Below, piece after piece: positions 45,090 to 53,029 of a DNA stretch of 64,000 bases (the first letter of the stretch is position 1; every line of letters begins with the position of its first letter). Source of the DNA: JAWWPY01 sp963822825 (GTDB lineage Bacteria > Actinomycetota > Actinomycetes > Streptosporangiales > Streptosporangiaceae); the NCBI GenBank assembly GCA_963822825.1, contig CAWGIW010000012.1, positions 124,001 to 188,000 on the forward strand, given 5' to 3'. The notes under the pieces were generated by a model. The model worked only from the letters and a program-made list of their open reading frames with translations, was not told the origin of the DNA and made no database searches. The translations under genes were made by a program, and so were the position numbers.

Positions 45090-45452
45090 TCAGATGTTCC
45101 CGTCGCCGTCGCTGGGGCCGCCGCTGTTGTCTGCGTCGTGATCCCCGCCGCCGTTCTGCGGGATGCCGCCGCTGGCACCGCCGCCGCTGCCGCTGCCGCT
45201 GCCGCTGGCGCCACCGCCGCTCGTGCTCTTGCTCGTACTCGTGCTCGGGGTCGGCTGCGGGGTGGTGCTCGGCGGGGTCGATGGCGCAGCCGGGCTGCTG
45301 CTGGCCGGCTGGCTGGCCGCGGTGTGGGATGAACTGCTGGCCGGGTGGCTGCTGGCCGGGTGGCTGCTATTGGCGTGGGATGGGCTGCCGCACGCGGTAA
45401 CGAGCGCGATCACCGCGGCGGGCATGATTATAAGAAGGCGTTTGGTGGTCAT
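45090..45452 (-). CDS. Ser/Thr/Gly-rich small lipoprotein
   Basis: 120 aa from ATG 45452. Signal KRLLIIMPAAVIALVTACGS with lipobox (VTAC), followed by low-complexity Ser/His/Ala/Pro and then Gly/Ser/Asp sequence to the end, so it has no folded domain. Probably a surface-exposed linker-type lipoprotein. An upstream open frame to 45665 lacks protein-like character. Directly upstream of the preceding lipoprotein gene, 32 bp apart. Confidence 0.55.
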   Translation of the reverse strand: MTTKRLLIIMPAAVIALVTACGSPSHANSSHPASSHPASSSSHTAASQPASSSPAAPSTPPSTTPQPTPSTSTSKSTSGGGASGSGSGSGGGASGGIPQNGGGDHDADNSGGPSDGDGNI

Positions 45453-45600
45453 TACACTGCCCCGTCTGGCTGGAAGGTCCGTTCGTGGACTGTCACGGAC
45501 CGCACCGCCGTCCGGTTCACCGGTAGCCGGTAAATCCCCCCAAACGGGCATAAAATTCCAGGCCTTTGGCATCCTGGCCACCGGGCCTTGGTCACCGGGC

Positions 45601-45616
45601 CGCCCCCCGGGGGGCG
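45601..45616. terminator. Perfect 16-bp GC palindrome
   Basis: CGCCCCCCGGGGGGCG sits 7 bp downstream of the LysM gene stop on the minus strand. A strong stem, but without a T-tract; a terminator role is plausible for a GC-rich actinomycete. Confidence 0.4.
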
Positions 45617-45622
45617 ATCTGA

Positions 45623-46492
45623 TCAGCAGCGTCCGGCGTAGGCCCCGTCGGTCCAGGTGGTCCACGGATACCAGTCGGTCCCATCACGGGACATGATGAC
45701 CGCCGATCGTGCGTTGCCGTAGGCGTTGTACGTGGAGAGCCATCCGTTGACCGGATTGATCTGCCAGTAGCCGCGCTCACCGGCGGCGCCCGTGGCGTAC
45801 TGCTGGCCCCCGGACTCGGCCATGGCAATGGACGCCGCCGTGACCTCCGCCCAGGGTGCTCCTCCGGCCGACCGCCACAGCGCCTCCAGGCCGCCGCAGC
45901 TCAACGTCCCCTGCAGGTCAGTGACGCGACCGGACGACGGCTTGGAATGCTTCGGCCGGTACGCGGTGGTGTGCGTACTGCCGCTGGTGTGCGTGCGGCC
46001 GCTGGTGTGCGTGCGGCCGCTGGTGTGCGTGCGGGCGGTCGAGTGCGGGTCGGCCGTGTGCGAAGAGGAAGAGCCATCACCCGGGATGCTCAGGACCTGG
46101 CCGATGTAGATCAAACCCGGACTGCGGATCTTGGAACGGTTCGCCTCGTATAGCGAGGGCCAGTCGGCGGCGCGACCGTAGAACCGCTGTGCGATCCCAG
46201 ACAGGGTGTCCCCCGGACGGACCACGTATGTGCGGCCTGCCGGGTGGGCGCGGCCTGCCGGGCGGGCCGGGTGGGCCGGGAACACCGCCGCGTCCAGCCG
46301 GGCATGAACCACCTGCTGGGCGGCCGCCACCGGCCTGACCTGGGCCGGCCTCTGGATCCCCGGAGCCGCGGCCAGCGCGCCCACGACCGCGACGGCGGGA
46401 GCCGCCATGCCCGCCTTCTGCACTACCTTCCCGGTTTGAGAGGGCGTCGTGTGCTGCCCGGTGCGCCTGATCTTCCTCTTCCTGCGATGCAT
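45623..46492 (-). CDS. Secreted LysM protein with lysozyme-like (transglycosylase) domain
   Basis: 289 aa from ATG 46492 (MHRRKRKIRRTG). Signal-like segment (AAPAVAVVGALAAAPG), Ala/Pro linker, LysM domain (TYVVRPGDTLSGIAQRFYGRAADWPSLYEANRSKI...IYIGQVLSIPG), linker with THTSGR repeats, then a lysozyme-like fold: TAASIAMAESGGQQYATGAAGERGYWQINPVNGW with likely catalytic Glu in AESGG. Cell-wall binding and cleavage during growth or spore revival is the family role. An in-frame start at 46720 exists, but the first 76 residues look non-coding. Confidence 0.8.
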   Translation of the reverse strand: MHRRKRKIRRTGQHTTPSQTGKVVQKAGMAAPAVAVVGALAAAPGIQRPAQVRPVAAAQQVVHARLDAAVFPAHPARPAGRAHPAGRTYVVRPGDTLSGIAQRFYGRAADWPSLYEANRSKIRSPGLIYIGQVLSIPGDGSSSSHTADPHSTARTHTSGRTHTSGRTHTSGSTHTTAYRPKHSKPSSGRVTDLQGTLSCGGLEALWRSAGGAPWAEVTAASIAMAESGGQQYATGAAGERGYWQINPVNGWLSTYNAYGNARSAVIMSRDGTDWYPWTTWTDGAYAGRC

Positions 46493-46854
46493 GGGTAGTG
46501 AACTCACGAAGCTTCCTAACGCCGCGACCCGCCCGCCTACGCAGCCCCCCGGGGCTCTCGCCGGGCCCTGCCATCCACTTTCAATCAGGCAGCATGGCAG
46601 GACAGGTGTCGCGTTCGCAGTCAAACGCCGCCAATAACGCAGCATGTGGGATGCATGGACAAACAGGTAGTAAGCACACGTATCAGGAGCATGCCCTATC
46701 ATCGGCCGCTCCATGGCCACCCTGGAGCCCCCCGATCACCCCAGCCTCACGAGAAAGGCCGCGCGAGCTGCGGCAACCTCGCGGCGATCTGCTGGGCAGC
46801 CGTCCCTGACCGGCGCGCCGATCCGTGAGCGAGGTGGGATGATAGACAGTCGGC
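46493..46854. other. Intergenic leader between divergent genes
   Basis: About 360 bp between the LysM gene (minus) and the DUF925 gene (plus). Wall-hydrolase genes of this kind in actinobacteria often carry a c-di-AMP (ydaO) riboswitch; I searched the minus strand for its conserved core and did not find a convincing one. No gene-like frame. Confidence 0.35.
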
Positions 46855-47505
46855 ATGCGGATCGGCCGGCTCCCCGTTGATGAACAACTGGCGCACTTCC
46901 GTGCGGTACTGAGCCGCAACCAGACCCTGGGCGAGGCGCTTGAGCGGGCGGCCGGCCTGGGCCTGCCGGACTGGTATCTGGTCGCCGGGTGCCTGAGCCA
47001 GACCGTCTGGAACTTCGTCAGCGGCCAGCCGCCAGAGGCCGGGATCGTCGATTATGACCTGGTCTACTTCGATGCCTCAGACGTGTCCTGGGAAGCGGAG
47101 GACGCGGTCATCCGGGCCGGGCGGGTGATCTTCGGTGACCTGCCCGCCCCGGTGCAGATCCGCAACCAGGCCCGAGTCCACCTGTGGTTCGAGCAGAAGT
47201 TCGGCCTGCCCTGCCCGCCGCACGAGTCCACCGAGGCGGCGATCGACACTTACGAGGCGACCGCCGCGTGCCTCGGTGTGCGCCTCGATCCCGGCGGCAG
47301 ATGGCGGATCTACGCGCCGTACGGCCTGGCCGACGTGTTCAACCTCGTCGTGCGCCCCAACTCAGTGCTGGCGTCGCGCGATGTCTACGAAACGAAGATC
47401 AGGCGGTGGCGCCGGCAATGGCCAGCGCTGACCGTGCTGCCCTGGCCCGAGCCAGCCACCCGGGAAACCCACCCCGCGACGCGAGAGGCTGAGCGCGGCC
47501 CGTGA
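46855..47505 (+). CDS. Nucleotidyltransferase-fold protein (DUF925 family)
   Basis: 216 aa. WYLVAGCLSQTVWNFVSGQPPEAGIVDYDLVYFDASDVSWEAEDAVI carries the family signature (AGxxxxxVW, DYDLxYFD), with further conserved QIRNQARVHLWFEQKFG, STEAAIDTYEATAACLGVR and YGLADVFNLVVRPN. A minimal nucleotidyltransferase fold whose natural substrate is unknown. It overlaps the methyltransferase gene by 4 bp (GTGA), so they are co-translated. Confidence 0.85.
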   Translation: MRIGRLPVDEQLAHFRAVLSRNQTLGEALERAAGLGLPDWYLVAGCLSQTVWNFVSGQPPEAGIVDYDLVYFDASDVSWEAEDAVIRAGRVIFGDLPAPVQIRNQARVHLWFEQKFGLPCPPHESTEAAIDTYEATAACLGVRLDPGGRWRIYAPYGLADVFNLVVRPNSVLASRDVYETKIRRWRRQWPALTVLPWPEPATRETHPATREAERGP

Positions 47506-48191
47506 GCGAGCAGGACGCCGTCGCGGCGGCCTGGGACGCCGAGTACCGCGCGGGACGGTACCGCCACGAGCCGCCGTTGGCTTTCACGGGGGACATCCTC
47601 GCGGCCGCCCGGGCGGCCAGGGTGACGCGTGGCCTGTACATCGGCTGCGGCAACGGCCGCAACTATCTGCCGCTGGTGGCCGGGGGCCTGGACCTGACCG
47701 GCCTGGACATCTCGGGTACCGCCCTCGCCCAGCTCGCCGCCCACGCTCCTGGCCGGCGTCCCGACCTCATATGCGGTGATCTCTCCGCTCTGCCGCCCGG
47801 CCGTACGTACCCGCTGGTTATCGGGATTCAGGTATTCCAGCACGGCGACCGGGCGGCCACCCATGCGCATATCAGGTCGGCTCAGGCGCGGGTGGCGGTA
47901 GGCGGCCTGTTCTGCCTGCGGGTCAACGCGACCGGGACAGACATCTGGCCGGAGCACGAGGTGACCGAGCGCTATCGCGACGGCAGTCTGACCGTCCGCT
48001 ACCTAGCTGGACCAAAGCGCCACCTGCGCATTCACTTCTTCGCCGCCGCCGAGCTGGACCGGCTGCTGCGCGCCCGTTTCGAGCCGGTGCTGCCCTTGCG
48101 GCCGCACCGCACCTGGCGCGCGGCGCCCGAGCCCGGCCAGTGGTCCCAGTGGGAAGCGATCTGGCGGAGGATAGGAGATTCGAACTCCTGA
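47502..48191 (+). CDS. Class I SAM-dependent methyltransferase
   Basis: 229 aa. Motif I is present as GLYIGCGNGRNYLPL, the acidic residue after beta-2 in LTGLDISG, motif II-like DLICGDLSAL and the following GIQVFQHGD. Similar to small tellurite-resistance/thiopurine-type methyltransferases; substrate unknown. GTG overlaps the upstream stop. Its last 30 bases lie inside the 3' part of the tRNA-Ser gene on the other strand, so the true end could be earlier in related strains. Confidence 0.8.
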   Translation: MSEQDAVAAAWDAEYRAGRYRHEPPLAFTGDILAAARAARVTRGLYIGCGNGRNYLPLVAGGLDLTGLDISGTALAQLAAHAPGRRPDLICGDLSALPPGRTYPLVIGIQVFQHGDRAATHAHIRSAQARVAVGGLFCLRVNATGTDIWPEHEVTERYRDGSLTVRYLAGPKRHLRIHFFAAAELDRLLRARFEPVLPLRPHRTWRAAPEPGQWSQWEAIWRRIGDSNS

Positions 48192-48249
48192 GGGGTTGCC
48201 CCCAACACGCTTTCCAAGCGTGCGCCCTAGGCCACTAGGCGAATCCTCC
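48162..48249 (-). tRNA. tRNA-Ser(GGA)
   Basis: Minus-strand class II cloverleaf. Acceptor GGAGGAT/ATCCTCC, anticodon stem CACGC/GCGTG with loop TTGGAAA (anticodon GGA), long variable arm TTGGGGGCAACCCCTCA, T arm AGGAG-TTCGAAT-CTCCT, discriminator G and encoded CCA (48164-48162). Its 3' end overlaps the end of the methyltransferase gene. Confidence 0.95.
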
Positions 48250-48342
48250 GCCGGTCAGCTTACCGGCGGATCCAGGCCGCCGCGCTGCGGGAGGGCTGGA
48301 TCGGGGCACGGCCGCTTCCGGTCCGCCGCTAGACTGACCGCA

Positions 48343-48429
48343 GACCCCTCGCACGGCGCTACCCCGCCAACTCCCCCAGGGCCGGAAGGCAGCAAGGGTA
48401 CGCGGGCCCTGGCGGGTGTGCGGGGGGTC
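48343..48429 (+). ncRNA. ffs: Signal recognition particle RNA (small, 4.5S type)
   Basis: The invariant apical core GGGCCGGAAGGCAGCAAGGG is present, with flanking arms CCCGCCA/TGGCGGG and a terminal stem GACCCCTCGCAC/GTGTGCGGGGGGTC. About 87 nt. Position just upstream of dnaX is the normal actinobacterial arrangement. Confidence 0.92.
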
Positions 48430-48452
48430 GTCCCCTTTCCGGCCTGGCGAGG

Positions 48453-51086
48453 ATGAGCTCAATGGCAGGCGACATGCCCCGCACCGCCCCTGAGGACCCG
48501 GCCCCCCGAAGCGGGCCACCAGCACGGCTGGCGCTGTACCGCAGATACCGGCCCGCGACGTTCGCTGAAGTCAAAGGCCAAGATCACGTAACCGAGCCCC
48601 TGCGGCAGGCCCTTCGCAACGGCCGGGTCAACCACGCCTATCTTTTCAGCGGGCCGAGGGGATGCGGCAAGACGTCGAGCGCGCGGATTCTGGCGCGCTC
48701 GCTCAACTGCGCCGAGGGACCTACTCCCGATCCATGCGGGAAGTGTGAATCCTGTGTCGCCCTCGCCCCGGATGGCCCGGGCAGCCTCGACGTGATCGAG
48801 ATCGACGCGGCCTCGCACGGCGGCGTCAACGACGCCAGGGACCTGCGCGAGCGAGCCTTTTACTCCCCTGTGTCCGGGCGCTTCAAGATCTACATCATCG
48901 ACGAAGCTCATATGGTGACGCGGGAGGGTTTCAACGCGCTGCTCAAGCTCGTCGAGGAACCACCGCCGCACCTCAAGTTCGTCTTCGCCACGACCGAGCC
49001 GGAAAAAGTCCTGGCCACTATCAAGTCCAGGACGCACCACTATCCGTTCCGGCTCGTGCCACCCGCGGTCCTCCGGGAACTGCTGGAGGAGATCCTGCGC
49101 ACGGAAGGGATCAGCTACGAGCCCGCGGTGCTGCCCCTGGTGGTCCGAGCGGGGGCGGGGTCGGCGCGGGATTCCCTGTCAGTCCTCGACCAGCTCCTGG
49201 CCGGCTCCGGCGAGGATGGGCTGCGCTACGACCAGACCGTCTCCCTGCTCGGGTACACCGACGACAGCCTGCTCGACGAAGTCGCGGATGCGTTCGCGGC
49301 GGGAGACGGCGCCGCCGTGTTCCGCGCCGTGGATCGCGTCGTGGAGAGCGGGCACGACCCGCGACGCTTCGCCGGTGATCTACTCGACCGGTTCCGTGAC
49401 CTGATCGTGCTCGCGGCCGTCCCCGGCGCAGGCCAGACCGGCCTTCTTGACCTGCCCGCCGACCGGCTGGACCGGATGAGTGAGCAAGCCAACCGGTTCG
49501 GCCAGGCCGAACTGGCCCGCGCCGCGCAGATCCTCAGCGAGGGCCTCATCCAGATGCGCGGGACGACGTCGCCGCGGCTGCTGCTGGAACTCACCTGTGC
49601 CCAGGTGCTCCTGCCCGGGGCGGGGGCCGGGGAGAAGGCACTGCTGACGAGGCTGGAGCGGCTGGAGCGCAGGCTGGAGGCGGCCGATTCAGGATCGGCT
49701 GGTCCACCGCCGGCCGACCCGGGTCACGGCGAGGCGTCTCACGGGTCGCGTGAGTCCCAGAGGGCAAGCGAGCCCCAGGGGGCAGGTCGGTCCCAGGGGC
49801 CAGATCAGTCCCAGAGGGCAGATCAGTCCCAGAGGGCAGATCGGTCCCAGAGGGCAGATCAGTCCCAGAGGGCAGATCGGTCCCAGAGGGCAGACAAGCC
49901 CCAGGAGACAGATCAATCCCGGAGGGCAAGCGAGCCCCACGGAACAGGTCAGTCCCAGAGGACAGATCGGTCCCGGAGGGCAAGCGAGTCCCAGAGGGCA
50001 GGTCAGTCCCACGGCTCTCGGGAGACCACCAAGGCTCATCAGCCATCTGCGCACCCCCCCGCCCCGCCGAGCGCCGCCAGACAGCCCGCTGCCGGAGCGC
50101 AAGAAACTGCGGCAGCCCGGTCCGATATCCCAGCCGACCCCAGTCCGGCTGGGGGCCCCATTCCGGCTCGGGACTCCAGTCCGGTCGGGGGCCCCGCTCC
50201 GGCCGCGGCGCCCAGGGCCGCCGCCCGGGTGCCTGCCGCTCCCGCGCGCGAGGCCGCGGATGAGGCGGCCTCGCAGGTCCACGCCGTCCCGGACGCTGGG
50301 GCGCCGCCGGGTCCGGCCCGGGCCGACTTCGAGTCGGTCCGACAGCGCTGGCCCGAGATCCTTGAGGCCGTCAAAGGCCAGCGGCGGGTGGCGTGGATGC
50401 TGCTCAGCAATGCCGCGGTGGATTCGGTGGAGGACGGCGTCCTCACCGTCCGGTTCGCCCGGGAAGGCGACGTGAAGGGCTTCTCCAGCAGCGGTTGCGA
50501 CCGTGACCTGGGTCAGGTCCTGGCGGCCGGATTTGGTTTCAAGCTTCAGGTCAGAGCGGTCTTCGGGGCCCGGCCCAGTGGTCCGTCGGCCGAGTCCGGC
50601 CAGCACTCTCATGTCGCCGCGCCGGCCCATCCTGGGCAGTCTGACGACGCGGCGCCCGACCCGTCCGATCCGGCGCGGTCCGACGACGAGCGGTCCGGCC
50701 AGGCGCGACCCGGTCCTGGGGGGGCCGGTTCCGCGCGGTCTGATTCCCCGCCGCCCGGTCGGGGGCAGGCCGATCCAACGCCGCCTGGCCCGGGTGGGTC
50801 TGACGCGGTGCGGTCTGGCACGGTGCGGTCTGACACGGTGGGGTCTGACACGGTGGGGTCTGACACGGTGGGGTCTGACACGGTGCAGTCCGGCGGTGGC
50901 CCGGCTGGTGCTGCCCGTCCCGATGCGCGGTCTGGCCCGGTCCGGCCTGGTCCCGTGCCGTCCGACCCCCAGCCGACCGACCGGGCACCCGCTTCCCTAT
51001 CGGGCAGCCGGGATGACCTGACCGGCATGGACCTCATCAAGCGGGAACTTGGCGGCAGGATCATCGCCGAGATCGACGAAGCGTAG
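48453..51086 (+). CDS. dnaX: DNA polymerase III subunit gamma/tau
   Basis: 877 aa. The clamp-loader ATPase: YRPATFAEVKGQDHVTEPL, Walker A GPRGCGKTSSARILA, zinc site CGKCESC, Walker B YIIDEAHM, SRC-like FATTEPEKVL. The C-terminal half is unusually rich in short repeats: SQRADQ hexads (49750-50020) and SDTVG pentads (50820-50890), with a normal tau tail (FESVRQRWPEILEAVKGQRRVAWMLLSNA...) in between. GAGG at 48449 fits ATG 48462 better than ATG 48453. A strong terminator follows at 51109. Confidence 0.95.
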   Translation: MSSMAGDMPRTAPEDPAPRSGPPARLALYRRYRPATFAEVKGQDHVTEPLRQALRNGRVNHAYLFSGPRGCGKTSSARILARSLNCAEGPTPDPCGKCESCVALAPDGPGSLDVIEIDAASHGGVNDARDLRERAFYSPVSGRFKIYIIDEAHMVTREGFNALLKLVEEPPPHLKFVFATTEPEKVLATIKSRTHHYPFRLVPPAVLRELLEEILRTEGISYEPAVLPLVVRAGAGSARDSLSVLDQLLAGSGEDGLRYDQTVSLLGYTDDSLLDEVADAFAAGDGAAVFRAVDRVVESGHDPRRFAGDLLDRFRDLIVLAAVPGAGQTGLLDLPADRLDRMSEQANRFGQAELARAAQILSEGLIQMRGTTSPRLLLELTCAQVLLPGAGAGEKALLTRLERLERRLEAADSGSAGPPPADPGHGEASHGSRESQRASEPQGAGRSQGPDQSQRADQSQRADRSQRADQSQRADRSQRADKPQETDQSRRASEPHGTGQSQRTDRSRRASESQRAGQSHGSRETTKAHQPSAHPPAPPSAARQPAAGAQETAAARSDIPADPSPAGGPIPARDSSPVGGPAPAAAPRAAARVPAAPAREAADEAASQVHAVPDAGAPPGPARADFESVRQRWPEILEAVKGQRRVAWMLLSNAAVDSVEDGVLTVRFAREGDVKGFSSSGCDRDLGQVLAAGFGFKLQVRAVFGARPSGPSAESGQHSHVAAPAHPGQSDDAAPDPSDPARSDDERSGQARPGPGGAGSARSDSPPPGRGQADPTPPGPGGSDAVRSGTVRSDTVGSDTVGSDTVGSDTVQSGGGPAGAARPDARSGPVRPGPVPSDPQPTDRAPASLSGSRDDLTGMDLIKRELGGRIIAEIDEA

Positions 51087-51108
51087 CCGACCTGGATATT
51101 TCGTTATC

Positions 51109-51149
51109 GGTGAATTTTTTTGCCCCGGGGGGGGCAAAAAAAATTCACC
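51109..51149. terminator. Bidirectional hairpin terminator after dnaX
   Basis: Inverted repeat GGTGAATTTTTTTGCCCC / GGGGCAAAAAAAATTCACC around a GGGG loop; the T-run and A-run differ by one base. The T-tract lies within the stem on the plus strand and the A-tract gives a T-tract on the other strand, so it may stop transcription both ways. It separates dnaX from ybaB-recR. Confidence 0.75.
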
Positions 51150-51336
51150 AATCTTCGTTTTCCACAGCCTGGGGGGACGGGGCTGCGCTGGGAGCGGGAG
51201 AGACTCACGGGAGGCGCGAGACCGGGGGGAGCTTTGGCGGCCCGCACACGCCGCGCCGCGGCAACTGAGCGTGCCGGCAGGCCGTAGGCTCGAAGCGACA
51301 GAGTGATAACGAGCGATCCTTCCGAGTGGGGGCGCA

Positions 51337-51771
51337 GTGGACCCTGGCGGTCAGATGGACATGCAGCAACTGCTCGCGGCGGCGCAGCAGATGCAAGATC
51401 AGTTGATGAGCGCGCAACGCGAGCTAGCCGATGCCGAGGTCGAAGGGACCGCGGGCGGCGGGCTCGTCAAGGCCCGGGTGAACGGGCAAGGCGACCTGGT
51501 GGATCTCACGATCAGCCCGGCCGTCATCGACGCCGGAGACCCCGCCGAGACCGCGGAGACGGTCGCCGACCTGGTGCTCGCGGCGGTCCGCGACGCCTAC
51601 CGCGCGGCGGCCGAACTTCAGCAGGAAAAGATGGGACCGCTCGCGGCCGGCCTCGGCGGTCTTGGTGGCGGGTCGGGCCTACCGGACATGCCCGGACTGC
51701 CGGACCTGCCTGGCCTGCCGGGATTCCCGGGGACTGGGGACAGTCCGGGCCGCCCGCCAGGCAGCGGCTGA
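51337..51771 (+). CDS. YbaB/EbfC nucleoid-associated protein
   Basis: 144 aa. MQQLLAAAQQMQDQLMSAQRELADAEVEGTAGGGLVKARVNGQGDLVDLTISPAVIDAGDPAETAETVADLVLAAVRDAYRAAAELQQEKM is the full YbaB fold (dimer with tweezer-like DNA binding). A Gly/Pro/Leu-rich tail follows. Located between dnaX and recR as in most actinobacteria. GTG 51337 or ATG 51355 are possible starts. Confidence 0.92.
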   Translation: MDPGGQMDMQQLLAAAQQMQDQLMSAQRELADAEVEGTAGGGLVKARVNGQGDLVDLTISPAVIDAGDPAETAETVADLVLAAVRDAYRAAAELQQEKMGPLAAGLGGLGGGSGLPDMPGLPDLPGLPGFPGTGDSPGRPPGSG

Positions 51772-51787
51772 GGGGTCAGGTCCTCAG

Positions 51788-52387
51788 GTGTACGAAGGGG
51801 TTGTCCAGAGCCTCATCGACGAGCTGGGCCGGCTGCCGGGCGTCGGGCCCAAGGGCGCGCAACGCATCGCGTTCTACCTGCTTGCCTCCGACGCGACGGA
51901 TGTGCGGCGGCTCGCGTCCATCCTGGTTGAGGTCACCGAGCGGGTTCGGTTCTGCCGGATCTGCGGCAATGTGGCCGAGGAAGAGGAATGCCGCATCTGC
52001 CGCGACCCGCGCCGCGATCAGTCGGTGATCTGCGTCGTCGAGGAGCCCAAGGACGTCGCGACGATCGAGAAGATCCGTGAATTCCGTGGCCGCTACCATG
52101 TCCTCGGTGGGGCCATCAGCCCGATCGACGGGATCGGCCCGGAGGATCTGCGGACCAGGGAACTCATGGCAAGGCTGTCCGACGGCGGCGTCACCGAACT
52201 GATCCTCGCGACGGATCCGAACCTCGAAGGTGAGGCGACCGCGACATACTTGGCCCGCCTGGTCAAACCGTTTGGGCTCCGGGTGACACGGCCGGCCAGC
52301 GGGCTCCCGGTCGGTGGCGACCTGGAGTACGCGGACGAAGTCACCCTCGGCCGCGCGTTCGAAGGACGGAGGCTCCTGGATGTCTAG
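51788..52387 (+). CDS. recR: Recombination mediator RecR
   Basis: 199 aa from GTG 51788. Helix-hairpin-helix LGRLPGVGPKGAQRIAFYLL, C4 zinc finger CRICGNVAEEEECRIC, Toprim domain (SVICVVEEPKDVATIEK...YHVLGGAISPIDGIGPEDL) and the C-terminal Walker-like LILATDPNLEGEATATYLARL...GLRVTRPASGLPVGGDLEYAD. Works with RecF/RecO to load RecA at gaps. It overlaps the DUF5063 gene by 8 bp. Confidence 0.97.
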   Translation: MYEGVVQSLIDELGRLPGVGPKGAQRIAFYLLASDATDVRRLASILVEVTERVRFCRICGNVAEEEECRICRDPRRDQSVICVVEEPKDVATIEKIREFRGRYHVLGGAISPIDGIGPEDLRTRELMARLSDGGVTELILATDPNLEGEATATYLARLVKPFGLRVTRPASGLPVGGDLEYADEVTLGRAFEGRRLLDV

Positions 52388-52922
52388 GGCTGGTCCTGAC
52401 GGGTGGAACCCGCTGGCGGACCGGATCGCGGTCCAGGCACGGGATTTCCTGGACGGTGCGGCCGCCCTGGCCCGCGGCGAAGGTGGTGAGGAGACCGTCC
52501 CGATGCTCCTGCTCGAGGTATCCCAGATCCTGCTGGCCGGGGCGCAACTGGGCGCGAGCAAGGACGTGATCCTGCCGGATAACTGGGAGCCCGACGTGGG
52601 TGCGGACCCAGACCTGGACGTGCTGCGTTCGGGGCTCGCCCGGCGCCTGGTCAACTGCGACGAGTATGCCGAGTTGTTCGATCCTTATACGGACACCAGG
52701 CTGACCTCGTTCCGGCTGTCGGATGATCTCGCCGCGGTCGCCGCGGACTTGATCCACGGGCTCCAGCACTACGAGGCCGGGCGTTCGCTGGAGGCTCTCT
52801 GGTGGTGGCAGTACTCCTACGTGAACCATTGGGGCACCCACGGTACCGCGGCGCTCCGGGCGCTGCACGCTGTCCTCGCCCACGCCATGCTCGACGTGGC
52901 GGAGGAGAGCACCCAGTCGTGA
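52380..52922 (+). CDS. DUF5063 family protein
   Basis: 180 aa from ATG 52380 (GGACGGAGG a few bases upstream). Helical protein: WNPLADRIAVQARDFLDGAAAL, LLLEVSQILLAGAQLGA, NCDEYAELFDPYTDTRLTSFRLSDDLAAVAADLIHGLQHYEAGRSLEALWWWQYSYVNHWGTHGTAALRALHAVL. Conserved next to recR in actinobacteria; function unknown. Its start lies inside the recR end, so translation is coupled. Confidence 0.85.
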   Translation: MSRAGPDGWNPLADRIAVQARDFLDGAAALARGEGGEETVPMLLLEVSQILLAGAQLGASKDVILPDNWEPDVGADPDLDVLRSGLARRLVNCDEYAELFDPYTDTRLTSFRLSDDLAAVAADLIHGLQHYEAGRSLEALWWWQYSYVNHWGTHGTAALRALHAVLAHAMLDVAEESTQS

Positions 52923-53029
52923 CCGGGCCCAGGGCCGGAGGCTGAGTCCGGATAAAATCCGGAGGGCTCTTCTTCCTGGGTAGGTACACTCAAGCCGCTA
53001 GCAGCCCGACCGGGAGGAGCGGCGCGCCC

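Noticed and set aside
46493..46850. c-di-AMP (ydaO) riboswitch before the LysM gene
   Set aside because: Expected from family habit, but I could not find the conserved core on the minus strand.
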